A stretch of 64,000 bases of DNA from Limimonas halophila (GTDB lineage: Bacteria; Pseudomonadota; Alphaproteobacteria; Kiloniellales; Rhodovibrionaceae). The notes below the pieces were generated by a model. It searched no databases and was not told where the DNA came from. It saw only the letters and a program-made list of their open reading frames with translations. The stretch lies in NCBI RefSeq assembly GCF_900100655.1, contig NZ_FNCE01000001.1:124001-188000 (forward strand), in the 5' to 3' direction. Position 1 is the stretch's first letter. The number at the start of each line of letters is the position of its first letter. Shown in pieces: positions 8,838-18,081 of the stretch. Both the position numbers and the translations under genes were made by a program.

Positions 8838-8980
8838 GCGCGCTACGACTCCCGGTTTTTGAGTCTAAACCATTGTGCGGGCAGCTACGGGTCGGGCGCA
8901 ATGCGCGCCGGCGCGTGGCTGGCGTGGGCCGGGCCCGTGGCGTAAACCGGACAGGCCACGGAGGAAAGCACCGCACGCGC

Positions 8981-10318
8981 ATGGGCGGGACGAACGGCGC
9001 GTCCGACGGCCGGTCGGCGGCCGGGCGGGCGCTTCGCAACGCCGGCAAGCTGACGCTCGGGCGCACGGGGCAGGGCGTGATGGGATTCGCGGCGATCGCC
9101 CTTGCCGCCCGGGCGCTCGGGACAGACGGGCTCGGCCAGCTCGCCGTCTTGCAGAGCGTGATCGCCGCCGTGGCCGGGCTCATCCGCTTCGACACCACGG
9201 CCACAGTCGTCCGCTACGCAGGCGGGATCGACGGCACGGGCGAGCCCGCGCGATTGGGGCGGCTGTTGCGCTTCGCCGCCGGGTTGGATGGGCTGGCCGC
9301 ACTTGCCGCGTCCCTCGTGGCGGTGGCGGCGGTCGCGCTGGCCGGGCCGCTCGTCGGGGTGCCCCCCGATCTCGGGCCGGTGGCGCTCGTGTACGCGGCG
9401 GGCGCCGGGGTGCTCGTGCTGCGCGGCACGCCGCAGGGGGTATTGCAGACGTTCGACCGCTTCGGCCTCGCGGCCTGGGCGAGCGTGCTGACGCCGACGG
9501 TGCGCGTGGTGGGGGCGGCCGCCCTGTGGGCGGCGGACTTCGGCCTCCCGGCGTTCCTGTGGCTGTGGCTGGGCAGCCAGGTCGCCAGCCGGGGGGTGCT
9601 CATCGCGCTTGCGCTGCGGGTCGCGCACGCGGCCGGCGTCTTGCGCCGCGAGCCGGGGGATGCACGCGGAACCCGCGACCGCGAGCACGGCATCTGGGCC
9701 TTCGCCTGGGGGCTCAACGCGACGCGCGCCTTCGCGCTGGTGACGCAGCACGGCACCATCCTGCTCGCCGGCGCGCTGCTCGGTCCCGCCGGCGCCGGGC
9801 TGGTGCGCGTGGCCCGCGCCGTCGGCGAGGTCGTGCGCAAGCCGGTCCAATCCGCGCTTTCGCCCGCCGTGCTGCGGGAGCTGGCGCAGCAGATGGCGGC
9901 GGGCCTGTCGGCGGAGCAGCGAACCACCGTCCGCCGCACGGCCGCCACGGGGGCGGTCATCGCCGCGGCGGCCTTCGCGGTGGTGCTCGTCGCCGGCAAG
10001 CCGGTGATCGAGGCCGCGTTCGGCGCCGATTACACGGCGGCCTACCCCGCCGCGGTGCTGCTGGCGCTGGCCAACGTCGGCTCGATCGCGCTGGCGCCGG
10101 TGCGGCAGTTGATCGTGGCCTCGGGCCGCATGGTCTACGTTGTGGGTATCCCGGCCGTGGGAACGACGGTTCAGATAACGGTGCTTACGATGACGTTCCT
10201 GGAATGGGGCGTCATCGGCGTCGGGATCGCCGGGCTCGCCCGCGTGGCCGTGGGGGCGGTGCTCCTGCTCACCGGCGCGCGGCGGATCGCGCGGGACCAG
10301 GCCGTCCCGGCCGGGTGA
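8981..10318 (+). CDS. Polysaccharide flippase (Wzx/MOP superfamily)
   Basis: A 445-residue integral membrane protein with about 12 hydrophobic segments. It opens with LGRTGQGVMGFAAIALAARALGTDGLGQLAVLQSV, the usual first helix of MOP-family lipid-linked oligosaccharide flippases. It probably moves lipid-linked sugar units across the inner membrane. Start ATG 8981 is preferred over longer readings because the region before it is not protein-like and GGAGGA stands upstream. It overlaps or abuts the methyltransferase gene. Together with the glycosyltransferases this defines a glycan assembly island. Confidence 0.78.
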   Translation: MGGTNGASDGRSAAGRALRNAGKLTLGRTGQGVMGFAAIALAARALGTDGLGQLAVLQSVIAAVAGLIRFDTTATVVRYAGGIDGTGEPARLGRLLRFAAGLDGLAALAASLVAVAAVALAGPLVGVPPDLGPVALVYAAGAGVLVLRGTPQGVLQTFDRFGLAAWASVLTPTVRVVGAAALWAADFGLPAFLWLWLGSQVASRGVLIALALRVAHAAGVLRREPGDARGTRDREHGIWAFAWGLNATRAFALVTQHGTILLAGALLGPAGAGLVRVARAVGEVVRKPVQSALSPAVLRELAQQMAAGLSAEQRTTVRRTAATGAVIAAAAFAVVLVAGKPVIEAAFGADYTAAYPAAVLLALANVGSIALAPVRQLIVASGRMVYVVGIPAVGTTVQITVLTMTFLEWGVIGVGIAGLARVAVGAVLLLTGARRIARDQAVPAG

Positions 10319-10344
10319 GCCCCGGGGACAGCGGCCGGCGGGGC

Positions 10345-11130
10345 ATGGTGATGAGCTGGACGGCATGGCTCGAGCGCGGGCGCGCGGGATCTCGGCGCGG
10401 GATCGGCCCCGGCCGCGGGGATGGCGCCCTGCCGCCCCGCGACCTGCGCACCAGTACGGACGTGCGCGACGTGGGCCGGCCCGGCCCCGACACGCGCGAG
10501 TTGTTCGCGCGGGCGCTGGGCCTGCCGGGCGCCTTCAACCTGGACGACTGCGGCCACTTTCAGCTCGTCCTCACGCTCCAGCGCTTGTCGGGGCTGACCG
10601 GCGATCTGCTGGAAATCGGCACGCACGGCGGGCGCAGCGCGGCCATCATGGCGGCCTGCCTCGGCCCCGGCGAGACGCTGGTGTGCTGCGATCCCTTCGA
10701 CCTTCCGGACGCCCAGGGCAATGCCAGCAAGCGCACGCCCGACCGGGTGCTGGCGAACATCCGCGCGGCCGTGCCGGACCTGCCGAACGCGGCGGTGCGC
10801 TTTCACCGCTGCTTCAGCGAGGATCTGGCGCTGGCGCCCGGCGACCGTTTTCGCTTCGCTCACGTCGACGGCGACCACAGCGAGGCGCGCACGCACGCGG
10901 ATCTCGTGCTGTGCCGGGAGCATCTGCTTCCCGGCGGCGTGGTGGTGCTGGACGACCACGGCCACCCGGCCTATCCGGGGGTGGAGGCGGCGGCGCGCCG
11001 TTTTCTCGACACGCATCCCGACATGCGCGTGTTGGCGGAGCTGAACCGCCACGGCGCCGCCGGGCGCAAGCTCTATCTGTACCGGGCCATGGCCGTGGGC
11101 GGGCTTGACGCTGCGCCGTCCGATGGCTAG
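10345..11130 (+). CDS. Class I SAM-dependent methyltransferase
   Basis: A 261-residue protein with the SAM-binding glycine loop LLEIGTHGGRSAAIM, acidic loop end LVCCDPFD, and the FAHVDGDHSEARTHADL...LPGGVVVLDDH stretch of the Methyltransf_24 group, which often modifies sugars in polysaccharide loci. ATG 10345 has GGCGGGG upstream; a GTG at 10315 overlapping the flippase stop is possible. It probably shares a transcript with the flippase gene and completes the island. Methyl acceptor unknown. Confidence 0.72.
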   Translation: MVMSWTAWLERGRAGSRRGIGPGRGDGALPPRDLRTSTDVRDVGRPGPDTRELFARALGLPGAFNLDDCGHFQLVLTLQRLSGLTGDLLEIGTHGGRSAAIMAACLGPGETLVCCDPFDLPDAQGNASKRTPDRVLANIRAAVPDLPNAAVRFHRCFSEDLALAPGDRFRFAHVDGDHSEARTHADLVLCREHLLPGGVVVLDDHGHPAYPGVEAAARRFLDTHPDMRVLAELNRHGAAGRKLYLYRAMAVGGLDAAPSDG

Positions 11131-11222
11131 AACCGCGCTCCACCGCCGGCCGCGCCGGCCGGTGACGGCGTGGATGCGTCATCCACCACCCGATCATCCC
11201 ATCAACCAGGCGGACGAACGGC

Positions 11223-11543
11223 ATGGCACGGCGCTGCGATTTCACCCGGAAGGGCGTTCAGGCGGGCAACAACGTCTCGCACGCGAACAACAAGACGCGG
11301 CGGCGCTTCCTGCCCAACATCCACGACACCTCGCTCTACAGCGATGCGCTGGATGAGATGGTGCAGGTGCGCATCAGCACGCACGGCCTGCGCACGGTGG
11401 AGCACAACGGCGGCCTCGACGCCTTCCTCACGGGCACGCCCGACCGCAAGCTCGGGCCGGACGCGATCAAGGTGAAGCGCCGCGTCGAGAAGGCGAAGAA
11501 GAAGCGCGAGGCGCGCGAGTCGGCGGAACAGCCGGCCGCCTGA
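11223..11543 (+). CDS. rpmB: 50S ribosomal protein L28
   Basis: A 106-residue protein with the bL28 hallmark start [32 protein letters not shown] and the segment [23 protein letters not shown]. The basic C-terminal tail is longer than in E. coli, as usual in alphaproteobacteria. It is a single-gene unit with a strong terminator 30 bases downstream. Confidence 0.96.
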   Translation: MARRCDFTRKGVQAGNNVSHANNKTRRRFLPNIHDTSLYSDALDEMVQVRISTHGLRTVEHNGGLDAFLTGTPDRKLGPDAIKVKRRVEKAKKKREARESAEQPAA

Positions 11544-11573
11544 CGCCCGCGACCGCGGCACGGAACGCACAAG

Positions 11574-11604
11574 CCCGCGCCGGCTCAGGCTGGCGCGGGT
11601 TTTT
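11574..11604 (+). terminator. Rho-independent terminator of rpmB
   Basis: Stem CCCGCGCC (11574-11581) pairs with GGCGCGGG (11592-11599), followed by five T. Confidence 0.88.
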
Positions 11605-11615
11605 GTGTTGCTTGC

Positions 11616-12614
11616 TCAGCGCCGGCTTCGCGCGGCCGTTTCGACCGGCAGCCGGAAAGCCAGCAGGACGGTCTGCTGGAACGGCAGGAAGTTGTCGTCG
11701 CTGAGCAGGTAGAGTCGGCTTCCGCCGCCGGTGGCGGGCACGCTCGCCACGCCTTCCATGTTGTCCACCGGCAGGGGCGGCTTCAGCGTCGCCAGGATCG
11801 ACCCGTCCAGCACCTCGCCGCGCTCGATCTTGGTGGCGGGAATCCGGCGCAAGCGCGCGCGGAAGCCGAGCAGCCCTTTCACCTTCCGCTCCAGCACCAG
11901 CGCGTCACCGCCGGGCAGGCCCGTGGCGCCCGTGGGGCTGAAGCCGTCGCGCGTGCGGTAGGTGAGCGCGCGCCAGCCGCCGTCCGGCGCGCGCACCCAC
12001 GCCGGAAGACCCGATTCCGTTCTTCCGCCTTCCGCGATCAGCAACAGGCGGCCGTCGCTCAGCTTCGTGACCGCCTCCAGCCCCTTGTTCGGGGCGGCGT
12101 CGGCCACGGCGTCCGGGATGGGCACCGGGCGTGCTGCCGCATCGGGGCCGCCATAGCTGCGGATGCGGTGCCGGCCCTCGAAGGCGACGAGCAGCCCGCC
12201 GCCGGCCGCGCGGGCGAGCGATTCGGCGTCGCCGTCGGTCTTGTTCAGAATCGCGTTGCTGCGGCTGTCGCGCAGCCGCCCCATGCGGGCCGCCGAAACG
12301 CCCTGCGGCGCGCCCCGTGCGTCCAGGTCCACCGCCGCACGCAGCCAGGCGCCGGCGTCGCTCACCGCGGTCAGCCGCCGCCCGCCGTCGCGCAGCAAGA
12401 GGCCCGACAGCCCGCCGAAATTGGGCTCCGGCGCGTCCAGCACCACGCCGCCCAGATAGGTCAGCGGCCCGACGCGTGTGCCGGGCGCGGCGCCGTCCAC
12501 GGGCGCCAGCGGCGTCGCCGTCAGCGTGAGCGGGCGCGCGGCGGCCGGACCGCCGACCGCGATCAGCGCGGCGAGCGCCAGCACAGCCAGCAGCCGGATG
12601 TGGGGAACGAGCAC
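11616..12614 (-). CDS. Secreted esterase-like/phytase-like beta-propeller protein
   Basis: A 332-residue exported protein. The start is GTG 12614, fixed by GGAGGAG about 8 bases upstream, followed by a signal peptide (RLLAVLALAALIAVGGPAAA) with cleavage near residue 28. The rest, including FGGLSGLLL, LTAVSDAGAWLRA, GGGLLVAFEGRHRI, VDNMEGVASVP and LYLLSDDNF, matches the family annotated as esterase-like activity of phytase. The substrate is not known. It lies alone on the minus strand, divergent from the MFS gene. Confidence 0.75.
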   Translation of the reverse strand: MLVPHIRLLAVLALAALIAVGGPAAARPLTLTATPLAPVDGAAPGTRVGPLTYLGGVVLDAPEPNFGGLSGLLLRDGGRRLTAVSDAGAWLRAAVDLDARGAPQGVSAARMGRLRDSRSNAILNKTDGDAESLARAAGGGLLVAFEGRHRIRSYGGPDAAARPVPIPDAVADAAPNKGLEAVTKLSDGRLLLIAEGGRTESGLPAWVRAPDGGWRALTYRTRDGFSPTGATGLPGGDALVLERKVKGLLGFRARLRRIPATKIERGEVLDGSILATLKPPLPVDNMEGVASVPATGGGSRLYLLSDDNFLPFQQTVLLAFRLPVETAARSRR

Positions 12615-12743
12615 GCGGGCGTCTCCTCCGAAAGCGGGGGTGAGCGTGCGGGCGCGGGGCGCGGCTGGCAAGGCGGGGCCCGCGGATCGACGGCCGGGGT
12701 GGGCGCGGTTACCGTGCGCCGCGAAAGACAGAGGATCTTTCCG

Positions 12744-13949
12744 ATGCAGTTGGCGCGTCCGGCCGCGTTGCTGGCGCTCGTCGCCGGCATGCTGGTGCTC
12801 GGCCTCAACATGGGCCTGCGGCAGAGCTTCGGGCTCTTTCTGGAGCCCATGACCTCGGCGTACGGCCTCAGCCACGCGGCGTTTTCCCTCGCGATCGCGG
12901 GGCAGAACCTGCTGTGGGGTGCGCTGCAGCCGTTGTGCGGGGCGCTCGCGGACCGCTTCGGCACCGCGCGCATGCTGGCCGTCGGCGGGGCGACCTACAC
13001 CGCCGGGCTGGTCGTGATGGCGCTGGTGCCGGGGCTGACGGGCCTGCACCTGGGCGCCGGCCTGCTCGTGGGCATCGCCGTGGCGGCGACGGGGATTCCG
13101 CTGGTGCTCTCGGCGGTGGCGCGCGTGGCCCCGGCGGACAAGCGCAGCCTCTGGCTCGGGTTCGCCGCGACGGGCGGCTCCATCGGGCAGTTCGTGCTGC
13201 TGCCGGGCGCGCAGGCGCTCATCGACGGGCTGGGCTGGCAGCACGCGCTGCTGGCACTGGCGGCGCTGAGCGTCCTGGGCGTGCTCGTGGCCCCGGCCCT
13301 GCGCGGGCGCGCGGACACCGGCTTCGACGGCGAGGACGCGGGCACGCTCGCCAGCGCGTGTTCCCTGGCGGCGCGGCATCGGGGCTATCTGCTGCTGACC
13401 GCCGGGTTCTTCGTCTGCGGCTTCCACGTCGCGTTCGTCGCCACGCACCTGCCGGCCTCTGTGAGCGCCGCGGGCATGCCGGCGGCCGTGGGCGCGACGG
13501 CGATGAGCCTCATCGGGCTGTTCAACATCGGCGGCAGCTTCGCCGCCGGATGGGCGGGGCAGCGCTGGCGCAAGACGAACGTGCTGACGGGCATCTACCT
13601 GGGCCGCGCGGCGGCGATCGCGGCCTTCATGGCGGCCCCGGCCGAGCCCTGGGCGGTCTACGCCTTCGCCAGCGTGTTCGGCGTGCTCTGGCTGGGCACG
13701 GTGCCGCTGACGGGCGGCGTCGTGGGGCAGATCGTTGGCGCGCGCTACATGGCGACGCTGTTCGGCGTGGTCATGTTCAGCCATCAGATCGGCGCCTTCT
13801 GCGGCGCGTGGCTCGGCGGGTTGAGTTTCGATCTCACGGGATCGTACACGGCCGTGTGGGCCGTCGCGGCCGGCCTCGGCGTGCTGGCGGCGGCGCTGCA
13901 CTGGCCCATCACGGACACGCCCGCGCGCGAGACGGCACGGACGGCATGA
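12744..13949 (+). CDS. Major facilitator superfamily transporter
   Basis: A 401-residue inner membrane carrier with 12 predicted helices, opening with LLALVAGMLVLGLNMGLRQSFGLFLEPM and carrying an MFS-like loop ADRFGTARM after helix 2. Resembles the OFA/monocarboxylate-type MFS proteins (the GLRQSFG motif). The substrate cannot be read. ATG 12744 has GAGGA upstream. It overlaps the start of rarD by 4 bases (ATGA), so the two are co-translated. Confidence 0.82.
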   Translation: MQLARPAALLALVAGMLVLGLNMGLRQSFGLFLEPMTSAYGLSHAAFSLAIAGQNLLWGALQPLCGALADRFGTARMLAVGGATYTAGLVVMALVPGLTGLHLGAGLLVGIAVAATGIPLVLSAVARVAPADKRSLWLGFAATGGSIGQFVLLPGAQALIDGLGWQHALLALAALSVLGVLVAPALRGRADTGFDGEDAGTLASACSLAARHRGYLLLTAGFFVCGFHVAFVATHLPASVSAAGMPAAVGATAMSLIGLFNIGGSFAAGWAGQRWRKTNVLTGIYLGRAAAIAAFMAAPAEPWAVYAFASVFGVLWLGTVPLTGGVVGQIVGARYMATLFGVVMFSHQIGAFCGAWLGGLSFDLTGSYTAVWAVAAGLGVLAAALHWPITDTPARETARTA

Positions 13950-14851
13950 CCAGAGACGATCAGCGGCTTCAGGGCGGGGCGCTCACGCTCTCCGCCTTCA
14001 TCGCGTGGGGGCTGCTGCCCCTCTACTTCAAGGCGGTGAGCACGGTGCCGGCGCTGCAGCTTCTGGCGCACCGGGCGCTGTGGGCGGCGGTGCTGTTGCT
14101 GGTGATCGTGAGCGTCCTGGGGCGCTGGCGCGCCATCCGCGACACGCTCGCCACCCGGCGGACGCGCTGGATGCTGGTCGCCAGCACGCTGCTGATCGCG
14201 ACCAACTGGCTGACCTTCATTTACGCCACGCAGGTCGGCCGCGTGATCGAGATCTCGCTGGGCTACTACATCAACCCGCTGGTCAACATTCTGCTGGGCG
14301 TGCTGGTGCTTCGCGAGCGCCTGAACGCCTTTCAGGGGGCGGCCGTGGCCCTGGCGGTGGCGGGCGTGACCAACCTGGCCGTGCAGACGGCGGGGCTGCC
14401 GTGGCCGTCGCTGGTGGTGGCCGGCTCGTTCGGGCTTTACGGCCTGATCCGCAAGACGACGCAGCTGGCCTCGCTGGACGGGCTGTTCCTGGAAACGGGC
14501 CTGATGGCGCCGATCGCGGCCGCGTATCTGGCCTACACCGAGGTCCAGGGGACGGGCGCGCTTTTCAACGGCGATGCGATGCTGGACGTTCTGCTGCTGA
14601 TGGCGGGCGTGGTGACGGCGGTGCCGCTGCTGCTGTTCGCGAGTGGGGCGCGGCGGATCACCTACACCGCCGTCGGCTTCTTCCAGTACCTTGCACCGAC
14701 GGGACACTTTCTGCTGGCGGTCTTCGTCTTCGGCGAGCCCTTCCAGCCAGAGGTCCAGGGCGTGACCTTCGCCTGCATCTGGACCGCGCTGGCCATCTTT
14801 TCCGCCGACACCCTGCGGCGCTACCGCCAAGTGCCGGCGGCGGCGCGATAG
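13946..14851 (+). CDS. rarD: EamA family transporter RarD
   Basis: A 301-residue drug/metabolite-superfamily protein with ten helices. The start FIAWGLLPLYFKAVSTVPALQLLAHRALW, the middle TNWLTFIYATQVGRVIEISLGYYINPL and FFQYLAPTGHFLLAVFVFGEPF are characteristic of RarD. Its transported compound is not established in the family. It overlaps the MFS gene by 4 bases. Confidence 0.9.
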   Translation: MTRDDQRLQGGALTLSAFIAWGLLPLYFKAVSTVPALQLLAHRALWAAVLLLVIVSVLGRWRAIRDTLATRRTRWMLVASTLLIATNWLTFIYATQVGRVIEISLGYYINPLVNILLGVLVLRERLNAFQGAAVALAVAGVTNLAVQTAGLPWPSLVVAGSFGLYGLIRKTTQLASLDGLFLETGLMAPIAAAYLAYTEVQGTGALFNGDAMLDVLLLMAGVVTAVPLLLFASGARRITYTAVGFFQYLAPTGHFLLAVFVFGEPFQPEVQGVTFACIWTALAIFSADTLRRYRQVPAAAR

Positions 14852-14919
14852 AGCATGATGAGGTGGGACCGCTCAAAGGGGGGGAGACCGATGCGCCGGG
14901 GGCGCGCAAACGCCCCGAA

Positions 14920-15178
14920 GGTTGGGGCCTGGAGCCGAATATGCCTCCATTTGTGGCCCGCTGACGGGATCAAACCGCCGACAGGTTGGGCCTGGAGTCT
15001 GACGCGCCCCGATTTATGGCACCCGGACGGGCGAAACGGCAGCCGGCTTGGGGCCTGGCGTTCGAAACGCCCCCATTTATGGCCAACTGACGGGTGAAAC
15101 GGTAGCCAGTTTGGGGCCTGGAGCCTGAACCGCCCCCCATTTATGGCAAACTGAAGGGATCAAACTGCCAACAGTTTG
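14920..15178. repeat. 64-bp tandem repeat, four copies, abutting tRNA-Leu
   Basis: Copies run 14920-14983, 14984-15045, 15046-15108 and 15109-15173 (64, 62, 63, 65 bp), with a 5-base partial copy touching the tRNA 3' end. Each contains GGGCCTGG, a CCATTTATGG-like hairpin (CCAT/ATGG) and GAAAC or CAAAC near the end. Copies are diverged, so the array is old or under selection. No T-rich terminator is seen. No protein gene was recognised from 14852 to the tRNA. Confidence 0.88.
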
Positions 15179-15263
15179 TGGTGCGGGCGGTGGGACTCGA
15201 ACCCACACGGCCGAAGCCAAGCGGTTTTAAGCCGCTCGCGTCTACCGATTCCGCCACGCCCGC
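15179..15263 (-). tRNA. tRNA-Leu (anticodon TAA)
   Basis: An 85-nt gene with encoded CCA. The acceptor arms GCGGGCG and CGCCCGC pair, anticodon stem AGCGG/CCGCT holds loop CTTAAAA (anticodon TAA), a long variable arm marks a class II tRNA, and the T arm is GTGGG-TTCGAGT-CCCAC. It reads UUA codons, rare in this GC-rich genome. Confidence 0.97.
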
Positions 15264-15276
15264 CTTGTGGTTGAGC

Positions 15277-15282
15277 GTATAG
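15277..15282 (-). promoter_or_regulatory. Possible -10 box of tRNA-Leu
   Basis: On the minus strand CTATAC stands about 14 bases before the tRNA 5' end, at a suitable place for a -10 element. The matching -35 region is weak (TCGAAA). Confidence 0.35.
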
Positions 15283-15690
15283 CAGTTTGGTGCAGCGATT
15301 TCGAGCGGTGCACGTGGAACGTGTTGGCGCACACCGGGCAAAAACGGCGTAACCAGCCCGATTCGCGGCGATTGTGAGAGGGCAAGGGGCGAGCAGGTCA
15401 CTCGGCATACACCGCCCCAAGTTGCATCTTCAGCGTGCACATCTGATTGTTGATGTCGCTTCAAAAGCGGCAGGTCCGGATGGACGATCTGCGCGTCGGC
15501 GTGCGCGCTGAACTTTTGATTGTTGTTCTTTCCAGGCCAAGGACACCATGTGGGTCCAATAATTTTCTCTTTCAAAAATTGCGTCCCGGTCTGCGACCAT
15601 TTAGGGAATTCTTAATCCGCGGCCCGGTGGTATGGAAAAAACGCCAACACGCTTGGTTTTTGGCTTCACGGATCGATGGGAGCGCGCACG
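15283..15690. other. Intergenic region without recognised gene
   Basis: About 400 bp between the divergent tRNA-Leu and the solute-binding protein gene. Its right half (about 15510-15660) is more AT-rich than the surroundings and probably holds the promoter of the SBP-chemoreceptor pair. I see no convincing coding sequence or stable RNA here. Confidence 0.5.
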
Positions 15691-16437
15691 ATGCGGACAC
15701 GAACCGGCTTGATGGTGGCGCTGACGCTTGCCCTCAGCGCGAGCGCGGCGCAGGCCGAGACATGGACCGTGACCTCGCTGGGGTGGCAGCCGTTTTCCGG
15801 CGCGGACCTGAAGAAGCAGGGCGCCGGGATTCATGCGCTGCGCACGGCGCTCGACACCGTGGGCGTGGATCTGAAGGTCAAGTTCATGCCGTGGAAGCGC
15901 GCCAAGGGGGTGGCGCGCAACAATCCCAACGTCGTGGGCTACTATCCCTCCTGGCCGTCGGAGGTCGTGGACGGCTTCTTCGCCTCTCAGACGGTTTTCA
16001 AGTCGCCGGTCGGGTTCGCGGAGACGGAATCGCGCCCGATCGACTGGCAGAAGCCGAGCGATCTGGCCGACCACCGGGTCGGCACCGTGGGCGCCTACAT
16101 CTACCCCGAGTCCTTCCAGAAGCTCGTGGACAGCGGGGACATCAGCACGGTCGAAGCACGGGACGACGCGACGGCGCTGCGCATGTTGAAGGACGACCGC
16201 GTGGATACCGTCGCGATCGACAAGTACGTGATGCGCTATCACCTCAACACCAATCCCGCTCTCAAGGGATTCGGCGATCAGGTGTCGTTCGACGACAAGG
16301 CCCTGGTGAACTACGACCTCGTCCTGGCCTTCGCGGACAACGCCGAAAATCGCGAGCGCGCGAAGACGTTGAAGAAAGCGCTGGGCAATGTCGACACCCA
16401 GCAAATCATCGCCGATTACCTGCAAGGCTTGAAATAG
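15691..16437 (+). CDS. Periplasmic solute-binding protein (SBP_bac_3-like)
   Basis: A 248-residue protein with a signal peptide (MRTRTGLMVALTLALSASAAQA, then ETWTV) and the two-lobed fold of family 3 amino-acid-type binding proteins: WQPFSGADLKKQGAG, VKFMPWKRAKGVA, FAETESRPIDWQKPSDLADHRVGTVGAY. ATG 15691 is preferred over ATG 15676 because GGGAG lies 8 bases ahead of it. No ABC permease or ATPase lies beside it. Instead a chemoreceptor gene follows after 24 bases, so its role may be ligand sensing rather than uptake (inference). Confidence 0.78.
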   Translation: MRTRTGLMVALTLALSASAAQAETWTVTSLGWQPFSGADLKKQGAGIHALRTALDTVGVDLKVKFMPWKRAKGVARNNPNVVGYYPSWPSEVVDGFFASQTVFKSPVGFAETESRPIDWQKPSDLADHRVGTVGAYIYPESFQKLVDSGDISTVEARDDATALRMLKDDRVDTVAIDKYVMRYHLNTNPALKGFGDQVSFDDKALVNYDLVLAFADNAENRERAKTLKKALGNVDTQQIIADYLQGLK

Positions 16438-16461
16438 CGCACCGGTCGAAGGCGCCCCATC

Positions 16462-18057
16462 ATGAGTGAAGAGTCGACTGCACCGGGCGCGCGTGGACGG
16501 GCCAAGCGAGCCCGCTTGGCGCCGCGCGTGATCGCGATGCTGGCCGGCATCACGGCAGCGGTCTTCGCCGTCGCCGTCGGGCTGGGGGTCTGGCATCTGA
16601 AAAACCTGCAGACGAGCGCGCTGACCAAGCGGGCGGACCTCGTGAGCCAGCTGCAACGCGGCGCCGTGGCCAACCCGCTGTGGCAGTACAATTTCGAGGC
16701 CGTGCAGGGCGTGCTCGAATCGCTGAAGAGCGACCCCGATCTCCAGCATGCCGTCGTGCGCAAGAAGGGCGGCAAGGTCGTCGCCGAGGTGGGGAAGCCG
16801 GCGCCCGAGGGCGTCGGCACCACCACGGTCAGCCAGCCGATCGTGCGCCAGCAGGGCGAGGAGACGAAAACGATCGGCGAGCTGCAGCTCTCGCTGTCGC
16901 ACGCGCGCGTGAACGCCCGCATCGAGACCACCGTGATGTGGGCGCTGGGCGGGTTGGCGGTCCTGCTGGCGCTGCAGATTGCCGGCAGCTATCTCGTCCT
17001 GCGCTACTTCACGCGGCCGGTGGAGACCATGACGCGGGCCATGGGGCGCCTCGCCGAGGGCGAGCTGGAGTTGGAGGTCCCCGCCCGCGACCGGCGCGAC
17101 GAGATCGGCCGCATGGCGGACGCCGTCCAGGTGTTCAAGGAGAACGCGGCCGACAAGCAACGCCTGGAGCGCGAGCAGGAAGAGCAGCGCCAGCAGGCCG
17201 AGGCGGAAAAGCGCCGGGCGCTCAACGAGCTTGCCGACACCTTCGAGAGCAGTGTCGCCGAAATCGCGCGGCGCGTGGCCGACGGCAGCCAGACGGTGCA
17301 CCAGACCGCCTCCGAGATGTCCGAGCGCGTTCAGCGCGCCGCGAGCGACGCCGGCGAGGTGGCTTCCTCGGCCGAGCAGGCGTCGATGAACACGCAAACG
17401 GCGGCGTCGTCCGCCGATGAGCTGAGCACCTCGATCAGCGAGGTGACGCGGCAGATCACGGAGTCCTCCGTCATGGCCGACGAGGCCGTGTCCGAGGCCC
17501 AACGCGCCGACGGCACGGTGCGCAGCCTGAATGACGCGGCGCAGAAGATCGGCGACGCCGTCAGCCTTATCCGCGACATTGCCGAGAAGACGAACCTGCT
17601 GGCGCTCAATGCCACGATCGAGGCCGCGCGCGCCGGCGAGGCCGGCAAGGGCTTCGCGGTCGTGGCCGACGAGGTGAAGTCGCTGGCCAACCAGACGGCC
17701 AAGGCCACCGAGCAGATCGCCGAGAACGTCGAGGGCATTCAGGGCGCCACCGGAGAGGCCGTTAACGCCATCGAGCGCATCGGCTCACGCGTGCGTTCCA
17801 TCAACGAAACCGTGACCCAGGTGGCGTCATCGGCCGAGCAGCAGAACACCGCGACCAGCGAAATCGCGCGCACGCTGGCCAGCGCCTCGGACGGGGTGCA
17901 GACGGTAAACAGCCGCATCGAGGAGGTGCGCGACGGCACCGGCACGACGGGCGAGATGGCCGAGACCGTCCGCACCTCGGCGGAGAGCTTGTCCGGCGAG
18001 GTCGACACGCTGCGCCACGAGGTCGACGGCTTCCTCGCCAAGGTGCGGGCGGCGTAG
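16462..18057 (+). CDS. Methyl-accepting chemotaxis protein
   Basis: A 531-residue transducer. It has a cytosolic basic start, TM1 at about residues 22-45, a periplasmic sensor of roughly 110 residues, TM2 at about 154-178, a HAMP domain, a coiled coil rich in Glu/Gln, and the signalling hairpin around [20 protein letters not shown]. The protein ends KVRAA, so the C-terminal pentapeptide used to recruit CheR/CheB is absent. It lies 24 bases behind a periplasmic binding protein gene, a likely source of its ligand signal. No other che genes are in the window. Confidence 0.9.
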   Translation: MSEESTAPGARGRAKRARLAPRVIAMLAGITAAVFAVAVGLGVWHLKNLQTSALTKRADLVSQLQRGAVANPLWQYNFEAVQGVLESLKSDPDLQHAVVRKKGGKVVAEVGKPAPEGVGTTTVSQPIVRQQGEETKTIGELQLSLSHARVNARIETTVMWALGGLAVLLALQIAGSYLVLRYFTRPVETMTRAMGRLAEGELELEVPARDRRDEIGRMADAVQVFKENAADKQRLEREQEEQRQQAEAEKRRALNELADTFESSVAEIARRVADGSQTVHQTASEMSERVQRAASDAGEVASSAEQASMNTQTAASSADELSTSISEVTRQITESSVMADEAVSEAQRADGTVRSLNDAAQKIGDAVSLIRDIAEKTNLLALNATIEAARAGEAGKGFAVVADEVKSLANQTAKATEQIAENVEGIQGATGEAVNAIERIGSRVRSINETVTQVASSAEQQNTATSEIARTLASASDGVQTVNSRIEEVRDGTGTTGEMAETVRTSAESLSGEVDTLRHEVDGFLAKVRAA

Positions 18058-18081
18058 GGCGCCCCGAACGACGGGGCCACC

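Noticed and set aside
8873-8980. Longer N terminus for the flippase
   Set aside because: The sequence before ATG 8981 is basic and not flippase-like. The membrane protein homology starts after 8981, where an upstream GGAGGA exists.
14920-15178. CRISPR array
   Set aside because: Units are contiguous diverged 62-65 bp repeats with no unique spacers, no short conserved direct repeats and no cas genes nearby.
15141-15575. 144-residue minus frame covering tRNA-Leu
   Set aside because: It runs through the tRNA gene and repeat end. No protein domain was recognised and there is no good ribosome site.
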